Source: Nocardioides sp. BP30
Lineage (GTDB): Bacteria > Actinomycetota > Actinomycetes > Propionibacteriales > Nocardioidaceae
Assembly: GCF_029873215.1 (NCBI RefSeq)
Contig: NZ_CP123620.1
Span: 1,488,001-1,552,000 of the forward strand
Length of the DNA: 64,000 bases
Direction of reading: 5' to 3'
Under the pieces are notes generated by a model. The model made no database searches and had not been told where the DNA came from. It saw only the letters and a list, made by a program, of their open reading frames with translations. The translations under genes were made by a program, and so were the position numbers. Numbering within the stretch: position 1 is the first letter of the stretch; each line of letters opens with the position of its first letter. Below are positions 1 through 10,930 of the stretch, in pieces.

Positions 1-133
1 CCGGCACGAGACCGGCATGCCGGTGCACCTCGCCGACGGCCCGCTGACCTCGGTCGCACTCGGCGCGGGTCGCTGCGTGGAGGAGTTCGAGGCGCTGCAG
101 AAGGTGCTCGTCACCGAGACGCGGCGGTGGTGA
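1..133 (+). CDS. mreB: MreB rod-shape actin homologue, C-terminal fragment
   Basis: The 5' part lies outside the window. The frame starting at base 2 reads 43 residues to the TGA at 131-133, containing HETGMPVHLADGPLTSVALGAG and ending in TETRRW. This is the conserved MreB tail (ETG.P...A..PL..V..G.G). MreB forms membrane-associated actin-like filaments that direct lateral wall synthesis. Its stop overlaps the mreC start (TGATG), and mreC, mreD, mrdA and rodA follow, as expected for the elongasome operon. Confidence 0.93.
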   Translation, partial: RHETGMPVHLADGPLTSVALGAGRCVEEFEALQKVLVTETRRW

Positions 134-1074
134 TGACGCAGCAGCAGCTCCGCCCGGTGGTCCGCCGGGAAGGGATCAACCGCCGCGGCAGCCTCGAGCC
201 GCGCGACCCGCGCTCGCCGCGTCGTTCGACCGCTGTCGCGCTCGTCCTGGCCTGTGCCACCCTGCTCACCCTGGACAAGACGGGGGGTGCCCTGGATCCC
301 GCCCGCCGGCTGATCGGCGAGGTCTTCGGACCGGCCGAGTCGGCGGTCTCCACCGTCGCCCGGCCGGTGACCTCGGTCCCGGGCTGGTTCCGGACGCGCA
401 GCGGCATGAAGAGCGACCTGGCCGAGCTCAAGGCCGAGAACGCCAAGCTCGAGCAGCAGGTGCGCACCAGCGCCTACGACCGCAACCGGCTGGCCGAGTA
501 CGACGGGCTCACCAAGGCCGCCGAGAACATCGGCTACGCGGTCGTGCCGACCCACGTCGTGGCGCTCGGGCCGGCCCAGTCCTTCCACCGCACCGCCACC
601 ATCGACGCGGGTTCGGCCTCCGGGATCAAGCCCGACATGACGGTCGTCGCCGCCCAGGGGCTGGTCGGTCGGGTCCTGCGTGTGACCAGCACGACCGCCA
701 CCGTTCTGCTCATCGTCGACGGCGACTCCACCGTCGGCGGCCGGGCGAGCTCCTCGATGAAGGTCGGCTTCGTGCGCGGCGACGGCCAGCTCGACGGCGG
801 CTCGCTCGAGCTGCAGCTCATCGACCAGAGCGCCACCCCCGCCGCCGGCGACACCGTGGTGACGTGGGGGTCGACGAAGGACGCGCCGTACGTCTCGGGC
901 GTCCCCATCGGCCAGGTCACCTCGGTCTACTCCAGCGTGCGGGACTCCTCCAAGACCGCCGCCGTGCGGCCCTATGTCGACTTCGGCGCCCTCGACCTGG
1001 TCGGCGTCGTGGTGCCCAGCGGCACCAAGAGCGACCGCGCGATCATCGACGCCGACGGGAGCCTCAAGCGATGA
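133..1074 (+). CDS. mreC: MreC rod-shape-determining protein
   Basis: This 313-residue bitopic protein links MreB and PBP2 in the elongation machinery. It has an Arg-rich cytoplasmic N-terminus, one membrane segment near residues 38-52 (TAVALVLACATLLTL), a coiled-coil stretch (DLAELKAENAKLEQQV) and then the beta-rich MreC core with GSASGIKPDMTVVAAQGLVGRV, typical of the family. GTG codons at 127 and 130 are in frame, but the ATG at 133 is preferred because it gives the standard TGATG overlap with mreB. The stop overlaps the mreD ATG (ATGA at 1071). Confidence 0.95.
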   Translation: MTQQQLRPVVRREGINRRGSLEPRDPRSPRRSTAVALVLACATLLTLDKTGGALDPARRLIGEVFGPAESAVSTVARPVTSVPGWFRTRSGMKSDLAELKAENAKLEQQVRTSAYDRNRLAEYDGLTKAAENIGYAVVPTHVVALGPAQSFHRTATIDAGSASGIKPDMTVVAAQGLVGRVLRVTSTTATVLLIVDGDSTVGGRASSSMKVGFVRGDGQLDGGSLELQLIDQSATPAAGDTVVTWGSTKDAPYVSGVPIGQVTSVYSSVRDSSKTAAVRPYVDFGALDLVGVVVPSGTKSDRAIIDADGSLKR

Positions 1075-1583
1075 CCGGGCGATGGATGGCGATGAGCGGC
1101 CTGCTCGTCGCGGTGGCGCTGCTGCTCCAGGTCAGCCTGTTCGACGCCTTCGCGTGGCAGGGCGTCGTGCCCGACCTCGTCCTCATGGTCGTTGTCGCGG
1201 CGGCGCTCTCGCGCGGCTGCCAGACCGGGATGGTGCTCGGCTTCGCCGCCGGCCTGCTGATGGACCTCGCGCCACCGGCCGACCACCTCGCCGGCCGCTG
1301 GGCGCTCGCCCTGATGATCGCCGGGTACGTCGCCGGTCGTGTCCGGCAGGACGCGGGCCGAGCAAGCGTGGTCGCGGTGATGGCGACGATGGCGGCCTGC
1401 TCGCTGGTCGCCACCACCGTCTTCGGCCTGAGCGGGATGGTGCTGCGCGACCCGGCGCTCGGCTTCGGCGAGGTCCTCCGAGTGATCGGCATCGGCCTGG
1501 TCTGGGACGTGCTGCTGACCCCGCTCGTGCTCCCGGCCCTGCTGGCGCTCTACGGCCGAGCCGAGGCCCTGAGGGCGCGATGA
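1071..1583 (+). CDS. mreD: MreD rod-shape-determining membrane protein
   Basis: This is a 170-residue hydrophobic protein with about five transmembrane segments. It fits MreD in size (about 160-175 residues), in the 'VPDLVLMVVVAAALSRG' and 'GFAAGLLMDLAPPADHLAGRWAL' stretches, and in its place between mreC and mrdA. The ATG at 1071 overlaps the mreC stop, implying translational coupling. The frame is open further upstream (from 864), but that part overlaps mreC and is not coding. MreD is thought to stabilise the MreC-PBP2-RodA complex; no catalytic residues are expected. Confidence 0.93.
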   Translation: MTGRWMAMSGLLVAVALLLQVSLFDAFAWQGVVPDLVLMVVVAAALSRGCQTGMVLGFAAGLLMDLAPPADHLAGRWALALMIAGYVAGRVRQDAGRASVVAVMATMAACSLVATTVFGLSGMVLRDPALGFGEVLRVIGIGLVWDVLLTPLVLPALLALYGRAEALRAR

Positions 1584-1593
1584 GGCGGTTGCG

Positions 1594-3714
1594 ATGAACC
1601 CGGCCAACCGCACCAGCCGCCTGCGCCTGATCGTGCTGCAGGCGCTGGTCTTCTCGTTGTTCGCCACGCTCGGCGTCCGGCTCTGGTACGTCCAGGTGGC
1701 GCACGGATCGTCCTATCGCGCCCAGGCTGCCTCGCAGTCGGTGCGCGAGGTGGTCCAGCAACCCACCCGGGGTCTCATCGTCGACGACATGGGCCGGCCG
1801 CTGGTCTCCAACCGCACCTCCTGGGTGGTCAGCATCGACAAGACCACGCTGGGCAACCTCTCCGATGCCGACCAGGGCACGCTGCTCGCCCGGGTCGCCA
1901 AGGTCACCGGCCAGAAGGTGTCGGCGGTCAAGAAGACGCTGAGCACCTGGAACGGGTCGGCCTACCAGCCGGTCCCGATCGCCGAGGATGTCAAGCAGCA
2001 GGTCGCCCTGCAGATCCTCGAGCAGCCCGAGGACTACCCGGGCGTGGTCGCCGACCAGCAGACGGTGCGCAGCTACCCGCAGCCGTACGGCGTCAACGCC
2101 GCCGGGATCCTGGGCTACCTGAGCCCGATCACCTCCCAGGAGTACGACCAGGCCAAGAAGGACAAGGACCACTCGCTCAACGCCACCTCCGAGGTCGGTC
2201 GCGCCGGCGTGGAGAAGGAGTACGACAGATGGCTGCGCGGCATGCCCGGCTCCACCTCGGTCACCGTCGACTCCCTCGGCCGCGAGCTGGGTGACTCCAG
2301 CGCTGTCGCGGCCCAGCCCGGCGACACCCTGGTGACCAGCATCGACGCCAAGGTCCAGGCGGCCGCCGAGCAGGATCTCCACCAGGCGATCACCACCGCC
2401 CGCGCCACCTACGACCCTGTCACGCACAAGAACTATGTCGCTGACTCCGGTGCGATGGTGGTGATGGAGGCCAAGACCGGGCGGGTGGTGGCGATGGCGA
2501 GCGAGCCGACCTACGACCCCGAGGAGTGGGTCGGCGGCATCAGCCAGAAGCAGCTGGACGCGCTCTACTCCAAGCAGGCCGACAACCCGCTGCTGAGCCG
2601 GGCGACCCAGGGCCAGTTCGCGCCGGGCTCGACCTGGAAGCCGTTCATGACCACGGGCGCGATCACCGCCGGCCTGCCGACCGACCAGCACTTCACCTGC
2701 GGCCCGGGCCTGCAGATCGGCAACCGATACTTCAAGAACTACGAGTCGGAGTCCTACGGCTCGATCACCTTCGCCGAGGCGCTCAACGTCTCCTGCGACA
2801 CGTTCTTCTACCAGGTGGGCCTGCATTTCTGGAACAAGTACGGCTCCGACCCGGCGAACGCGAACGCCAAGGACCCGCTGGCCACGGCCGCCAAGAGCTT
2901 CGGCTTCGGGAAGCCGACCGGCATCGACATCCCGGGCGAGGCCAGCGGCCGGGTCGGTGACCGGCAGTGGAAGGCGTCGTACTTCAAGGCGATGAAGGGC
3001 TACTACTGCACGATGGATGAGAAGGGCACCGCCACGACGCCCTTCCTCAAGCTGTTCGCGCACGAGTTCTGCCTGCAGGGCAACTACTTCCGGCAGGGCG
3101 ACGCGGCCAACTTCACCATCGGCCAGGGCGACACCATGGTCACCCCGCTACAGCTGGCCCGCGCCTACAGCGCGCTGGCCAACGGCGGCACGCTCTACCA
3201 GCCGACCATCGGCAAGGCCATCGTCGCCCCCGACGGCACCGTGCTGAAGAAGATCCAGCCCAAGGTCGTGCGACACGTCGCGGTGAGCAAGAAGGCGATC
3301 GACTACGTGAACACCGCGCTGCTCGGCACGATGGTCCCGCACAGCGGCTTCAACGGAACGCTGGCCTGGAAGTTCGGCGGCTTCCCGCTCGGCGAGATCC
3401 ACCTGCGCGGCAAGACCGGCTCGGCCGAGGTGGAGGGCAAGCAGTCGACCTCGTGGGTGGCCACCTACGACAAGAACTACGTCGTCATCATGGTCGTGAC
3501 CCAGGCCGGTACCGGCTCGGGGACCTCCGGCCCGGCGGTGCGCAAGGTGTGGGAGAGCCTGTACGGCGTCCAGGGCGACGAGACCGGCACCCAGACCGTC
3601 GACACCGCCAAGGCCGCGATCCCGGGCGTGACGCCGCCCAAGGCACTGCCCACCTTCGCCCAGGACGGCTCGATCCTGCCGCCGGCGAAGCAGAGGAAGG
3701 GGACGAGGAAGTGA
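1594..3714 (+). CDS. mrdA: Penicillin-binding protein 2, elongation transpeptidase
   Basis: This 706-residue class B PBP is the elongasome transpeptidase partner of RodA. It has an N-terminal membrane anchor (about residues 10-32), a PBP dimerisation region with the usual PTRG-IVDDMGRPL motif, and a transpeptidase domain. The three catalytic motifs are visible: S346-T-W-K349, S400-C-D402 (SxD rather than SxN is normal for PBP2) and K607-T-G609. Ten bases separate it from mreD. Its TGA overlaps the rodA GTG (GTGA at 3711). The tail ends in a basic Lys/Arg stretch. Confidence 0.96.
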   Translation: MNPANRTSRLRLIVLQALVFSLFATLGVRLWYVQVAHGSSYRAQAASQSVREVVQQPTRGLIVDDMGRPLVSNRTSWVVSIDKTTLGNLSDADQGTLLARVAKVTGQKVSAVKKTLSTWNGSAYQPVPIAEDVKQQVALQILEQPEDYPGVVADQQTVRSYPQPYGVNAAGILGYLSPITSQEYDQAKKDKDHSLNATSEVGRAGVEKEYDRWLRGMPGSTSVTVDSLGRELGDSSAVAAQPGDTLVTSIDAKVQAAAEQDLHQAITTARATYDPVTHKNYVADSGAMVVMEAKTGRVVAMASEPTYDPEEWVGGISQKQLDALYSKQADNPLLSRATQGQFAPGSTWKPFMTTGAITAGLPTDQHFTCGPGLQIGNRYFKNYESESYGSITFAEALNVSCDTFFYQVGLHFWNKYGSDPANANAKDPLATAAKSFGFGKPTGIDIPGEASGRVGDRQWKASYFKAMKGYYCTMDEKGTATTPFLKLFAHEFCLQGNYFRQGDAANFTIGQGDTMVTPLQLARAYSALANGGTLYQPTIGKAIVAPDGTVLKKIQPKVVRHVAVSKKAIDYVNTALLGTMVPHSGFNGTLAWKFGGFPLGEIHLRGKTGSAEVEGKQSTSWVATYDKNYVVIMVVTQAGTGSGTSGPAVRKVWESLYGVQGDETGTQTVDTAKAAIPGVTPPKALPTFAQDGSILPPAKQRKGTRK

Positions 3715-4886
3715 ACCGTGTGCAGCTGCGCCCGATCGGCAGGATGGACTGGGTGCTGATGGTCGCCGTCCTGGCCCTGCTGGTGCTCTCCACGCTGCTG
3801 GTGTGGTCGGCGACCGAGCACCGCACGAGCCTCACCGGCGGCGACAGCACCGCCTTCGCGCGCAAGCACCTGGTCAACGTCGTCATCGGGCTGGGCCTGA
3901 TGGCAGCGGTGTGCGCCACCGACCACCGCTGGGTGCGGATCGTGGCGCCGCTCGTCTACGTCGGCTCGCTCGCTGGGCTCGTGCTGGTCCTGGTGATGGG
4001 CAGCACGATCAACGGCTCGCGATCGTGGATCGACGTCGGCGGGATGTCGATCCAGCCCTCGGAGTTCGCCAAGCTCGCGGTGGTGATCGGGATGGCGCTG
4101 GTGCTGGCCGAACGGACGGAGGGCCGCTGGCGGGCTCGGGTGGGTGGTCGCGACGTCGGGCTGATGCTGCTGGTCGCCGCGGTGCCCGCGGCGCTGATCA
4201 TCCTGCAGCCCGATCTCGGCACGCTGCTGGTGCTCTCCGCCACCGTCTTCGGTGTCCTGGCCGCGGCCGGCACGCCGCGGCGCTGGCTCGCGCTGCTGTT
4301 CGCCGGCGGCGTGGCCGCAGCCGCCGCGGTCGTCGCCGCGGGCCTGCTCAAGCCGTACCAGATCCACCGCTTCATGGCGTTCACCGATCCCTCGCTCGAC
4401 CCGAAGGGCGCCGGCTACAACGTCCAGCAGGCGCGCATCGCCATCGGCAACGGTGGCCTCTTCGGACAGGGCCTGTTCCAGGGCCGAGTCACCCAGGGGC
4501 AGTACGTGCCCGAGCAGCACACCGACTTCATCTTCACCGTCGCGGGCGAGGAGCTCGGCCTGGTGGGCTCACTGCTGCTGATCGGGCTGCTGGGGATCGT
4601 GCTGTGGCGGGCGCTGCGGATCGCGGCTCGCACCGACGACCTCTTCGGCCGGGTCGCCGCCGCCGGTGTCGCCTGCTGGATCGGCTTCCAGGCCTTCCAG
4701 AACATCGGCATGTGTCTGGGCATCATGCCGGTCACCGGGGTGCCCCTGCCGTTCGTCTCCTACGGCGGCTCCTCGATGTTCGCGGGGATGCTGGCGATCG
4801 GGCTGCTGCAGAACATCCACGCCCGGACGGTGGCGCCGGCGGCGGTGCGCCGGGCGAGCACGCCGGGGCTGCTCGCCGTACGCTGA
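3711..4886 (+). CDS. rodA: RodA, SEDS-family peptidoglycan glycosyltransferase
   Basis: This 391-residue polytopic SEDS protein polymerises lipid II with PBP2 during elongation. Family motifs are clear: GSRSWIDVGGMSIQPSEFAKL, LQPDLGT (catalytic-type Asp168), PEQHTDFIF and PLPFVSYGGSS near the C-terminus. The GTG at 3711 is chosen because it forms the GTGA overlap with mrdA and begins at RPIGRMDW; the open frame extends to 3453, but that part lies inside mrdA. It is the last gene of the operon. It could be taken for FtsW, but the pairing with mrdA and mreBCD settles RodA. Confidence 0.96.
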   Translation: MNRVQLRPIGRMDWVLMVAVLALLVLSTLLVWSATEHRTSLTGGDSTAFARKHLVNVVIGLGLMAAVCATDHRWVRIVAPLVYVGSLAGLVLVLVMGSTINGSRSWIDVGGMSIQPSEFAKLAVVIGMALVLAERTEGRWRARVGGRDVGLMLLVAAVPAALIILQPDLGTLLVLSATVFGVLAAAGTPRRWLALLFAGGVAAAAAVVAAGLLKPYQIHRFMAFTDPSLDPKGAGYNVQQARIAIGNGGLFGQGLFQGRVTQGQYVPEQHTDFIFTVAGEELGLVGSLLLIGLLGIVLWRALRIAARTDDLFGRVAAAGVACWIGFQAFQNIGMCLGIMPVTGVPLPFVSYGGSSMFAGMLAIGLLQNIHARTVAPAAVRRASTPGLLAVR

Positions 4887-4890
4887 GCGT

Positions 4891-4939
4891 TTGGTTCCGC
4901 CCGGCGACTGGCGGTAACTTAGTTGTCAATGACAACCAA
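4891..4939 (+). promoter_or_regulatory. Leaderless promoter with palindromic operator over the start codon
   Basis: A -35-like TTGGTT (4891-4896), an 18-bp spacer and a -10 TAACTT (4915-4920) lie 8 bp before the ATG at 4929, so transcription probably starts at or next to the start codon. A 21-bp near-perfect palindrome, TTAGTTGTCA-A-TGACAACCAA (4919-4939, one mismatch), is centred on that start codon. It is AT-rich against the background. Size and form resemble MarR-type operators. No regulator gene is adjacent, so the cognate repressor is unknown. Confidence 0.7.
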
Positions 4940-6593
4940 CGCTTCTACCGCACCCGCCGGCCACGCCGCGCCAGGGGAGTACAGCCACAAGCAGATCCTG
5001 ACGATCCTCACGGGCCTCCTGCTCGGGATGTTCCTGGGCTCGCTGGACCAGACCATCGTCAGCACCTCGATCCGCACCATCGCCGACGACCTGCACGGTC
5101 TCGACGCCCAGGCGTGGGTGACCACCGCCTACCTGATCACCTCCACGATCACCACGCCGATCTACGGCAAGCTCGGCGACCTGTGGGGCCGCAAGAAGCT
5201 GTTCATGTTCGCGATCAGCATCTTCGTCATCGGCTCCGTGCTGTGCACGTTCTCCACCTCGATGTACGAGCTGGCCGCGTTCCGGGCCTTCCAGGGGCTG
5301 GGCGCCGGTGGTCTGTTCACCCTCGTGCTGGCGATCATCGGTGACATCGTCAGCCCGCGTGAGCGCGCCAAGTACACCGGCTACTTCATGGCCACCTTCG
5401 GCACCTCGAGCGTGCTCGGTCCGGTCATCGGCGGCTTCTTCGCCGGCGCCTCCTCGATCCTGGGCATCGCCGGCTGGCGCTGGGTCTTCCTGGTCAACGT
5501 GCCGATCGGCATCGTCGCGCTCATCGTCGTCTTCCGCACGTTGCACGTCCACCATGTCAAGCGGCAGGCCCGGATCGACTTCCTGGGCGCCATCGCGCTC
5601 GTGATCTGCCTGGTGCCCCTGCTGACCGTCGCCGAGCAGGGCCAGGGCTGGGGCTGGAGCTCGACCAAGGCGATCCTCTGCTTCGTCGTCGGCGCGGCCG
5701 GCCTGGTGATGTTCGTGGCGGCCGAGGCCTACATGAAGGACAACGCGCTCATCCCGCTGCGACTGTTCCGGATCCGGGCGGCCTGGGTGACGGTAGTGGC
5801 CAGCGTGCTGGTCGGCATGGCGCTCTTCGGCGGCATGATGATGCTGCCGCTCTACCTGCAGATCGTGCACGGTGCCTCGCCGACCGAGTCGGGACTGCTG
5901 ATGCTGCCGATGGTGCTCGGCCTGATGTCGGCGGCGATGATCTCCGGCAAGATCACCTCCAAGACCGGCCGGCCGCGGATGTTCCCGATCGCCGGCTCGC
6001 TGATCATGGCGGTCGGGTTCTTCCTGCTCACCCAGGTCAGCGCAGGCACGCCGCTGGTGCTGGTGATGGTCTTCATGCTCATCGTCGGGTACGGCGTCGG
6101 CAACTGCATGCAGCCGCTCATCCTCACGGTGCAGAGCGCCGTACCGCCGCAGGAGATCGGTGTCGCCACCGCCTCCGCCACCTTCTTCCGGCAGATGGGC
6201 GGCACCATCGGCGTCGCGGTCTTCCTCTCGATCCTGTTCGGCAGCGTCGGCGGCGACATCGCGACCGCCTTCCACGACGACTCCCCGAAGATCCAGGCCG
6301 CCGTCCAGTCCGGCCAGCTGGTCCCGAACACGCTCGACAAGGAGGTCCTGGCCGGGGACCCGAAGGTCACCGAGGAGTTCAACAAGGACTCCTCGATCAT
6401 CAACAAGATGAGCCCTCAGATCGCGCACCCGTTCAAGGTGGGCTTCACCGAGTCGATGACCAAGGTCTTCTGGATCACCGGCGGCATCGGCATCGTCGCG
6501 TTCCTGGTGCTGCTGCTGATGCCGGAGGTCGTGCTCCGCACGACCTCCGCCTCCTCGGCCGCCGCAGCCGAGCGCGCGGCCGCAGCGGAGTAG
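4929..6593 (+). CDS. DHA2-family MFS multidrug efflux transporter
   Basis: This 554-residue, 14-TM-type major facilitator belongs to the drug:H+ antiporter-2 group. Motif D1-like LDQTIVSTSIRTIADDL and motif A GKLGDLWGRKKLFMF are present, as is motif C-like GPVIGGFF. A soluble loop (about residues 440-490) precedes the last membrane segment, and the tail is Ala/Glu-rich. An in-frame TTG at 4923 is possible, but the ATG at 4929 fits the promoter and operator. It stands alone as a transcription unit between rodA and a strong terminator. The substrate cannot be read from sequence. Confidence 0.88.
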   Translation: MTTNASTAPAGHAAPGEYSHKQILTILTGLLLGMFLGSLDQTIVSTSIRTIADDLHGLDAQAWVTTAYLITSTITTPIYGKLGDLWGRKKLFMFAISIFVIGSVLCTFSTSMYELAAFRAFQGLGAGGLFTLVLAIIGDIVSPRERAKYTGYFMATFGTSSVLGPVIGGFFAGASSILGIAGWRWVFLVNVPIGIVALIVVFRTLHVHHVKRQARIDFLGAIALVICLVPLLTVAEQGQGWGWSSTKAILCFVVGAAGLVMFVAAEAYMKDNALIPLRLFRIRAAWVTVVASVLVGMALFGGMMMLPLYLQIVHGASPTESGLLMLPMVLGLMSAAMISGKITSKTGRPRMFPIAGSLIMAVGFFLLTQVSAGTPLVLVMVFMLIVGYGVGNCMQPLILTVQSAVPPQEIGVATASATFFRQMGGTIGVAVFLSILFGSVGGDIATAFHDDSPKIQAAVQSGQLVPNTLDKEVLAGDPKVTEEFNKDSSIINKMSPQIAHPFKVGFTESMTKVFWITGGIGIVAFLVLLLMPEVVLRTTSASSAAAAERAAAAE

Positions 6594-6614
6594 CGTCGGC
6601 GTCCCAGCGACGAC

Positions 6615-6644
6615 AGCGGCCCCCGGCGATCGCCGGGGGCCGCT
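6615..6644. terminator. Bidirectional intrinsic terminator hairpin
   Basis: A perfect 30-bp palindrome (AGCGGCCCCCGGCG-AT-CGCCGGGGGCCGCT) lies between the convergent efflux gene and the Ig-like surface protein gene. The T-tract is weak (GAGTTGTTG), as is usual in high-GC actinobacteria. It could serve both strands. Confidence 0.85.
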
Positions 6645-6674
6645 GAGTTGTTGCGCTGAGGGATCAGCGAACTG

Positions 6675-8735
6675 TCACTTCTTGTGCTTCTTGTGCTTCT
6701 TGTGGTGGTGCTTCTTGACCGGTGCCGCTGCCACCTTGACGCTCTTCGTGGTGCTGCCGGAGAGGTAGTCGCCGTTGGTGTCGCGCGCCTGGACGCTCAC
6801 GGTGAGCGTCTGGCCCTGGTCGGCGGCGACGGGCTTGTACGACGCCGCGTGGCTGAGCACGGTGGCGCCGCGCTTCCAGGTGTAGCTGTAGGCCAGGTCC
6901 TGGGTCACGTTCCAGGTGCCGGTCGTCGCGGTCAGCGTGCCGCCCTGGGTGGCACTGCCGCTGATGGTCGGGGCGGCGGTGGCGAGCAGGGTGCGACCGA
7001 GGGTGTAGCTGACCGTTGCCTTGGCTCCGGAGCCGAGCTTGATCGGCGTGGCCGAGGCGAGCGTGTAGCGGCCCTTCCAGAACTGCGGGACGAAGTCGAC
7101 CTCGGAGAGGTTCGCGTCGGTGTCGTCCCACGACGCGTCGCGCCTGCCGTAGGCAACGAGGTAGTAGGTGCCCGGCTGCTCAACGAAGCTGTAGCTACCG
7201 TCGTCATTGGCGCCGGTGTTGTCGACCTCGTAGCCGTCGCCGTCGAGGAGCTGCAAGTACACCTGGCCCTCGTCGGTACCGCTCACGGCCGGAAGGGTGA
7301 TCTTGCCGCTGATCGTGGCATAACGCAGGAGCTTGCTGCCGCCGGCGCTGACGGAGCCCTTCACCGGGACGGTGAACGTGGAGGCGGTCTTGAAGGTCTT
7401 CCCGCCGTAGTAGCTGCTGACATCGTCGGAGTCCGCGGCCTCGACCTTGTACTGGCCGGGCGCGAGGGACGTCGTCGGCAGGGTCCAGGTGCCGTCTCGC
7501 CGGGTCTGGCTCTCCCAGACCTCGAAGCCGTAGACGTCGTAGACATCGATGCGCCCCGGGTGAGCCTTACCGGCGTCGTCCGTGATCGTCCCGTGCAGGC
7601 CCGAGCTGGTGTCGAGAGTGGTCTGCTTGGCGGTGATGTTCTTCGTCACCGGCGTGGTGCCGTCGATGGTGAAGGTGGGGACGCCTGCGGGCGGGACGGC
7701 GCTGCTGTCGACGGCGGTGCCCCCCAACCACTCGTCGCCGTACTCACCCGAGGGATCCCAGACCCGCAGCGTGTAGGTACCGGCGGGCTGACCCGAGAAC
7801 GAGTACGTGCCCTTGTCGTCGGTCCAGGTGGCTGCGACCTGGCTCCAGGTGCTGTTCGAGGTGTCCTGGCGGTAGAGCATCACCTCGACATCGTCCTGAT
7901 AGGAGGCGCTGGCCAGTTTGATGCCGCCGACACCGGTGACGGTCCCGCCGATCTCCGGCGTGGTGATGACGTTGGCCGCCGCGGGGAGCGCGGTGCTGCC
8001 GATGTTCGTCGCGGCGGCACTCTTCACGGTGAAGATCGCCGCGTGGTCCGCATCGTTGGCACTCGTCGGCGCGCCCGCCCAGACCGCGGTCGCGTAGCTC
8101 GAGGGGCAGCAGCTGCCGCCTCCGGAGGTCACGTCGTAGGCGACCACCTTGTACTGGCCGACGGGAATACTCGACCGCCAGGTGGTCGACAAGGTCGTCG
8201 GCGTGTCCGATCCGGTCGCCTCCCAGGAGGTGCTGACCGGGTTGACCGACTTGTTGGCGATCTGGGTCTGGGTCGTAGTCGCCGGATAGACGGCGACGTA
8301 GTCGTAGAGGTAGGTGGTCGTCGCCTGCGTCACCGTGCCGGTGAGGGAGCCCCTCGACGCGCCGACGCTCACGGGGGAGATGGTGACGTCGGCGCTCGCG
8401 TTGTTAGCGTCAAGGTTCTCCACCACCGAGAACTGGTCATGGTGGGTCGAGGTCGCGACTGCCTTGGCGGTGTAGCTGCCGTCGGCGAGGTTGCCGAACG
8501 TGACGTTGCCGGAGCTGTCAGTGGTGAGAGCGTTGCCGACCGTCGCCCCGGTCGCGGTGCTGTAGAGCTCGACGTTCACGCCGCCCAGGGGGGCACCGGT
8601 AGTGAAATCGTCAACGGTCACGGACAGGGAGTCGGTGCCGCCGGTGGCCTGTGCGGCGGTGGGTAGCAAGGTCAGCGGCGCGCCGACCAATGCCACCGTC
8701 AGGGCCGCCGGAGCGGCCCATCTGATCATCTTCAT
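6675..8735 (-). CDS. Secreted multi-domain Ig/CNA-B-like repeat protein with Lys/His tail
   Basis: This is a 686-residue exported protein. The start is the ATG at 8735, preceded by AAGGA at a good distance; the frame is open to 8867 but those codons look non-coding. A signal peptide (about residues 1-27, WAAPAALTVALVGAPLTLLPTAAQA) is followed by several beta-sandwich repeats of the carboxypeptidase-regulatory/CNA-B kind (for example PLGGVNVELYSTATG...GNVTFGNLADGSYTAKAVA). A final Ig-like module reads PTISGSATQGGTLTATTGTWN. The C-terminus is a tail built from KKHHHKKHKKHKK. There is no LPXTG sorting signal or C-terminal TM. It is probably a surface or matrix protein; the ligand is unknown. Confidence 0.8.
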   Translation of the reverse strand: MKMIRWAAPAALTVALVGAPLTLLPTAAQATGGTDSLSVTVDDFTTGAPLGGVNVELYSTATGATVGNALTTDSSGNVTFGNLADGSYTAKAVATSTHHDQFSVVENLDANNASADVTISPVSVGASRGSLTGTVTQATTTYLYDYVAVYPATTTQTQIANKSVNPVSTSWEATGSDTPTTLSTTWRSSIPVGQYKVVAYDVTSGGGSCCPSSYATAVWAGAPTSANDADHAAIFTVKSAAATNIGSTALPAAANVITTPEIGGTVTGVGGIKLASASYQDDVEVMLYRQDTSNSTWSQVAATWTDDKGTYSFSGQPAGTYTLRVWDPSGEYGDEWLGGTAVDSSAVPPAGVPTFTIDGTTPVTKNITAKQTTLDTSSGLHGTITDDAGKAHPGRIDVYDVYGFEVWESQTRRDGTWTLPTTSLAPGQYKVEAADSDDVSSYYGGKTFKTASTFTVPVKGSVSAGGSKLLRYATISGKITLPAVSGTDEGQVYLQLLDGDGYEVDNTGANDDGSYSFVEQPGTYYLVAYGRRDASWDDTDANLSEVDFVPQFWKGRYTLASATPIKLGSGAKATVSYTLGRTLLATAAPTISGSATQGGTLTATTGTWNVTQDLAYSYTWKRGATVLSHAASYKPVAADQGQTLTVSVQARDTNGDYLSGSTTKSVKVAAAPVKKHHHKKHKKHKK

Positions 8736-8950
8736 GGGGGTCCTTCGCAGGTGGGGTCGGCCAGACGGCCGACTGCTGGACGGTAGGGAGGAAAAGCGGG
8801 TCGGCGACGCAAATCGGCTTAATCTGTGACAGTGGTCTAAACCACCTGTGGGCTCGCTGTGACTCAACGCACAGGGACGAAGCGGGCGGATGCGAGCCCG
8901 CGGGGCCGCAGGTTCGGCCCGCGGCGTACTCCCGACTTACGATGGACCCC
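8736..8950. promoter_or_regulatory. Divergent intergenic region with a leaderless promoter for the radical-SAM gene
   Basis: On the plus strand TTCGGC (8913-8918) and TACGAT (8938-8943) are spaced 19 bp apart, and the -10 ends 7 bp before the ATG at 8951, predicting a leaderless transcript. A 14-bp palindrome GTGGT-CTAA-ACCAC (8832-8845) sits in the middle and may be an operator for the leftward surface-protein gene, for which I find no convincing -10. No further gene is seen in this stretch. Confidence 0.5.
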
Positions 8951-10906
<1,956 letters not shown>

Positions 10907-10930
10907 TCGGACCGTTGCCCGGCTGCAGAT

